DNA of 64,000 nt from NCBI GenBank assembly GCA_024398435.1, contig JAKSJD010000003.1, positions 1 to 64,000 on the forward strand, written 5' to 3'. The translations under genes were made by a program, and so were the position numbers. Shown in pieces: positions 61,597-64,000 of this stretch. Source of the stretch: Bacteroidaceae bacterium (GTDB lineage: Bacteria; Bacteroidota; Bacteroidia; Bacteroidales; Bacteroidaceae). Below the pieces are notes generated by a model, which did no database searches, was not told where the DNA came from, and saw only the letters and a list, made by a program, of their open reading frames with translations. Position 1 is the stretch's first letter; each line of letters begins with the position of its first letter.

Positions 61597-62332
61597 TGAT
61601 TAGGGTTGTGATGTTCTCGGATAGTTCGGTCATCGAATGGAACAGAATGTTTGCTCCTTCGTTCAGAAGTGCCTCGTCGGGCAGTGGACCGGTGTTCACT
61701 GCAACAACAAAACAATTGGCAGCATGACCAGCTTGAACTCCAAGTGGGGCATTCTCGATGATGATGCTGTTGGATGGGGATAGGTTGCCAGCCTTCTTCA
61801 ATCCCATAAGATATGGTTCGGGATTTGGCTTGCCCAACTTCACGTCCTTGGCACAAACCATCCATTCGTGGTGGAAGAGGTTGGGGAAGTTGGTCTCGAT
61901 GCGGTCGAGAAGGCTTTGGGTGCCACTGCCTGTGATGATGATTGGAGTGACTCCTGTGGCCTTTACGTTGCATACCGATTCATAGGCTCCAGGCATTCGT
62001 TGTGCTGTAGGGCACTGACTGAAATATTCGCTCTTGCGCTTATAGATCTTCTGGCATGTGGCCTTGTCAACACTTTTGCCAAACTGGCGTTGGCTCACGA
62101 TATTGATGGTTCCGCTTCCGGTTCGCCCTTCGTGCATGAATGCTTCGGCTTCGGAGAGGTCGAGACCAAAGTCGGTCATTGCCTTGTGCCAACTGCTGGC
62201 ATGATTTGGCATAGAGTCGAACAGCACTCCGTCCATATCGAACATGACGGTCTTCAGATTGAACCGCTCATAACCCTTCTCCTTGCAGAAGTCGGCCAAT
62301 GCCTTGTGTATGTTTTCCCTATTTATCATCAT
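61571..62332 (-). CDS. HAD-family hydrolase, beta-phosphoglucomutase-like
   Basis: 253 aa from ATG at 62332; GTG at 62335 and ATG at 62329 are alternatives. TVMFDMDGVLFDS gives D32 and D34; the cap domain has HEGRTGSGTINIVS; later motifs are IIITGSGTQS, KLGKPNPEPYLMGL and IIIENAPLGVQAGHAANC. It is likely a sugar-phosphate phosphatase or mutase. It starts 3 bp after uxaA. Confidence 0.85.
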   Translation of the reverse strand: MMINRENIHKALADFCKEKGYERFNLKTVMFDMDGVLFDSMPNHASSWHKAMTDFGLDLSEAEAFMHEGRTGSGTINIVSQRQFGKSVDKATCQKIYKRKSEYFSQCPTAQRMPGAYESVCNVKATGVTPIIITGSGTQSLLDRIETNFPNLFHHEWMVCAKDVKLGKPNPEPYLMGLKKAGNLSPSNSIIIENAPLGVQAGHAANCFVVAVNTGPLPDEALLNEGANILFHSMTELSENITTLINEANNLNI

Positions 62333-62335
62333 CAC

Positions 62336-63871
62336 TTATAGTGTCACACCTGTCTTGAATATAGCAATTTCCTGATAGTTCTTTTTCTCGTTCCATGTAG
62401 GTTCACCCGAAGCAATGGCAATCACCTTGTCGCGGAATCGGCTTGCAAGATTGTCCATTGTCTCTCCCTCGAGCAATGTGCCGGCATTGAAGTCGATCCA
62501 TGTTGGTTTGTTCTGGGCAAGCGCAGAATTGGTGGAAATCTTCATCGTAGGAACGAATGTGCCGAATGGAGTTCCGCGGCCTGTGGTGAACAAAACGATA
62601 TGACAACCGGCAGCAGCGAGGGCAGTGGATGCCACAAGGTCGTTGCCAGGTGCACTCAAGAGGTTAAGACCTTTCACCTGCAAACGGTCGGCATAGTCGA
62701 GCACTCCACATACAGGACTCTTTCCGCATTTCTGTGTACATCCGAGAGCTTTTTCTTCCAATGTGGAAATGCCTCCAGCCTTGTTGCCAGGGGATGGATT
62801 CTCTCCGACGGGTTCGCCATGACTGAGGAAATACTGCTTGAAATCATTAATGAGCTTGACGGTTTGTTCGAAGAGTCCCTCGTTCTTGCAACGATTCATG
62901 AGAATGGTCTCTGCCCCGAACATTTCAGGCACTTCGGTGAGTACCGTCGTTCCGCCTTGACTGACAATATAATCAGAGAATTCGCCAAGCAGAGGATTGG
63001 CCGTGATGCCACTGAAACCATCCGAACCTCCGCATTTGAGGCCGACACGCAATTCGCTCAAAGGAATAGGTGTGCGTCTGTCGTTGCTCATCTTGGAATA
63101 GAGGTCGCGCAGGATGTCCATTCCGGTTTCTGTCTCGTCGCCTTCAACACGTTGGGTGACCATCAAGCGGATGCGCTCGGTATCGAAATCGCCAAGCATC
63201 TCCATGAACTTGTCGGGCTGATTGTTCTCGCATCCAAGACCTACAATGAGGACAGCACCTGCATTTGGATGAAGCGTCATGTCGCGAAGCACCTTGCGAG
63301 TGTTTTCGTGGTCGTCGCTCAACTGGCTGCAACCATAATTGTGTGGGAAAGCCACCACTCTGATTCTTTCTGCCTGTGTCTTTTGTGCTTCGGCTTCGGA
63401 GATTTCCTGTACCAAGCGGTCGCGCAGTTGGTTGCAAACTCCGTTCACACATCCAACAGTAGGGATAATCCACAATTCATTGCGGATGCCCACGTCGCCA
63501 TTCTTCCTGCGATAACCCATAAAGGTGGAACCGTCAGAACTCGTCTGGTTGCTCAGTTTGGTGAGTTGCTCACTGTCGCCCGAATAGGTGTATTCGAGAA
63601 GTCCTCCGAGATTGGTGTGGATATGGTCGTGGCAAACATAGTCGCCTTGTTTGTGGTATTCGTTGAGGTGACCGATAGGGTAGCCATACTTTATCACTTC
63701 GGCTCCTTGCTGCAAGTCGCAAAGCAAGAACTTGTGGCCGGCAGGAATGTCGGCATTGAGAGTGATAGCCTTGCCATCAACGTATACGGTTGCACCCGCT
63801 TTCAATGGCTTGATTGTCACTGCCACGTTGTCGGCAGGATTTATCTTGATGCAAATGGTTTCCTGATTCAT
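62336..63871 (-). CDS. uxaA: Altronate dehydratase
   Basis: 511 aa, full length. The N-terminal SAF-type domain (IKINPADNVAVTIKPLKAGA, then HKFLLCDLQQGAEVIKYGYPIG) and the large catalytic domain (FMGYRRKNGDVGIRNELWII, GLGCENNQPDKFMEM, VGLKCGGSDGFSGITANP) are both present. It converts D-altronate to 2-keto-3-deoxygluconate in galacturonate breakdown. It heads a run with a HAD phosphatase and the beta-helix protein, and an AraC-type gene lies 12 bp upstream on the same strand. Confidence 0.94.
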   Translation of the reverse strand: MNQETICIKINPADNVAVTIKPLKAGATVYVDGKAITLNADIPAGHKFLLCDLQQGAEVIKYGYPIGHLNEYHKQGDYVCHDHIHTNLGGLLEYTYSGDSEQLTKLSNQTSSDGSTFMGYRRKNGDVGIRNELWIIPTVGCVNGVCNQLRDRLVQEISEAEAQKTQAERIRVVAFPHNYGCSQLSDDHENTRKVLRDMTLHPNAGAVLIVGLGCENNQPDKFMEMLGDFDTERIRLMVTQRVEGDETETGMDILRDLYSKMSNDRRTPIPLSELRVGLKCGGSDGFSGITANPLLGEFSDYIVSQGGTTVLTEVPEMFGAETILMNRCKNEGLFEQTVKLINDFKQYFLSHGEPVGENPSPGNKAGGISTLEEKALGCTQKCGKSPVCGVLDYADRLQVKGLNLLSAPGNDLVASTALAAAGCHIVLFTTGRGTPFGTFVPTMKISTNSALAQNKPTWIDFNAGTLLEGETMDNLASRFRDKVIAIASGEPTWNEKKNYQEIAIFKTGVTL

Positions 63872-63883
63872 ATTATGTGTGGA

Positions 63884-64000
63884 TTACAAGTTTCGGTATT
63901 TCTTTGGCGTGATGCCTGTGTGTTGTTTGAAATATTTTGAGAAAAGAGATTGGTTGGCAAAGTTGAGATAAGCACAAATTTCCTTGATTGTGGAATGACG
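63884..64000 (-). CDS. AraC-family transcriptional regulator (3' end only)
   Basis: The last 38 codons of a minus-strand gene that continues past the window edge. Translation gives IKEICAYLNFANQSLFSKYF and QHTGITPKKYRNL, the second helix-turn-helix of AraC regulators. It lies directly upstream of uxaA and probably controls this pectin/galacturonate set (inference). Confidence 0.85.
   Translation of the reverse strand, partial: RHSTIKEICAYLNFANQSLFSKYFKQHTGITPKKYRNL

Noticed and set aside
62600..63940. Long open frames opposite real genes (for example 62600-63940 +, 38034-39329 +, 19703-20554 +, 52583-53581 -)
   Set aside because: They lie antisense to well-recognised genes (uxaA, purM, the MG2-like protein, the ABC exporter), have no family motif and lack promoters; they are shadows of codon usage.

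Overview
The window looks like a chromosome segment of a Bacteroidales bacterium, most probably Prevotella-like. Three signs support this. Many genes are preceded by the Bacteroidetes -7 promoter box TAnnTTTG (usually TATCTTTG). The gene set is typical: a one-chain pyruvate:ferredoxin oxidoreductase, an M64 peptidase, a DUF4252 protein, a short two-subunit P-protein glycine cleavage system, and a C-terminal tail resembling a type IX secretion signal. The single tRNA gene does not encode a full CCA end. The genus is an inference. No rRNA, prophage, insertion sequence, CRISPR array or defence island is visible.

Layout. 0.3-9.4 kb: YraN, then minus-strand genes for a C1 peptidase, an Xaa-Pro aminopeptidase, NifJ, a DUF4143-type ATPase and AlkD. 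9.5-17.8 kb: a secreted endonuclease/exonuclease/phosphatase protein, an ECF sigma factor with a membrane partner, an ABC exporter with a YtrA-type GntR regulator, ProX-type deacylase, a nucleoside kinase and an ATP-grasp protein. 17.8-24 kb: surface or secreted proteins on the minus strand (MG2-like lipoprotein, small secreted protein, GH10-like hydrolase) around an 840-bp repeat-rich gap. 24-28.9 kb: CstA, small membrane and outer-membrane proteins, M64 peptidase. 28.9-33.8 kb: uvrA, pyrF, prfA. 34.3-42.9 kb: zinc peptidase, PreA-like dehydrogenase, threonine aldolase, PurM, DMT protein, NadC, C69 dipeptidase, DUF4252 protein. 43-52.3 kb: phosphohexomutase, tRNA-Arg(CCG), and a glycine cleavage cluster (lipoate ligase, gcvT, gcvH, gcvPA, gcvPB, an SMR transporter) with dihydrolipoyl dehydrogenase convergent to it. 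Together these supply all four glycine cleavage proteins and the lipoylation step. 52.4-60 kb: ABC exporter, SASA esterase, GNAT, low-molecular-weight phosphatase, membrane protein, HAD hydrolase, LOG protein. 60-64 kb: a minus-strand set (altronate dehydratase, HAD phosphatase, beta-helix pectinesterase-like protein) preceded by the end of an AraC regulator, suggesting pectin/galacturonate use.

The genes are mostly ordinary. The unusual content is between them: at least nine tracts with a strict 7-bp period, seven arrays with a 21-22-bp period and locus-specific units, clusters of short palindromes, and a recurring CCACACATTAT element next to stop codons. One ATP-grasp gene (16634-17809) carries two such intergenic-type tracts in frame inside its coding sequence. 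This repeat landscape is the best candidate here for something undescribed.
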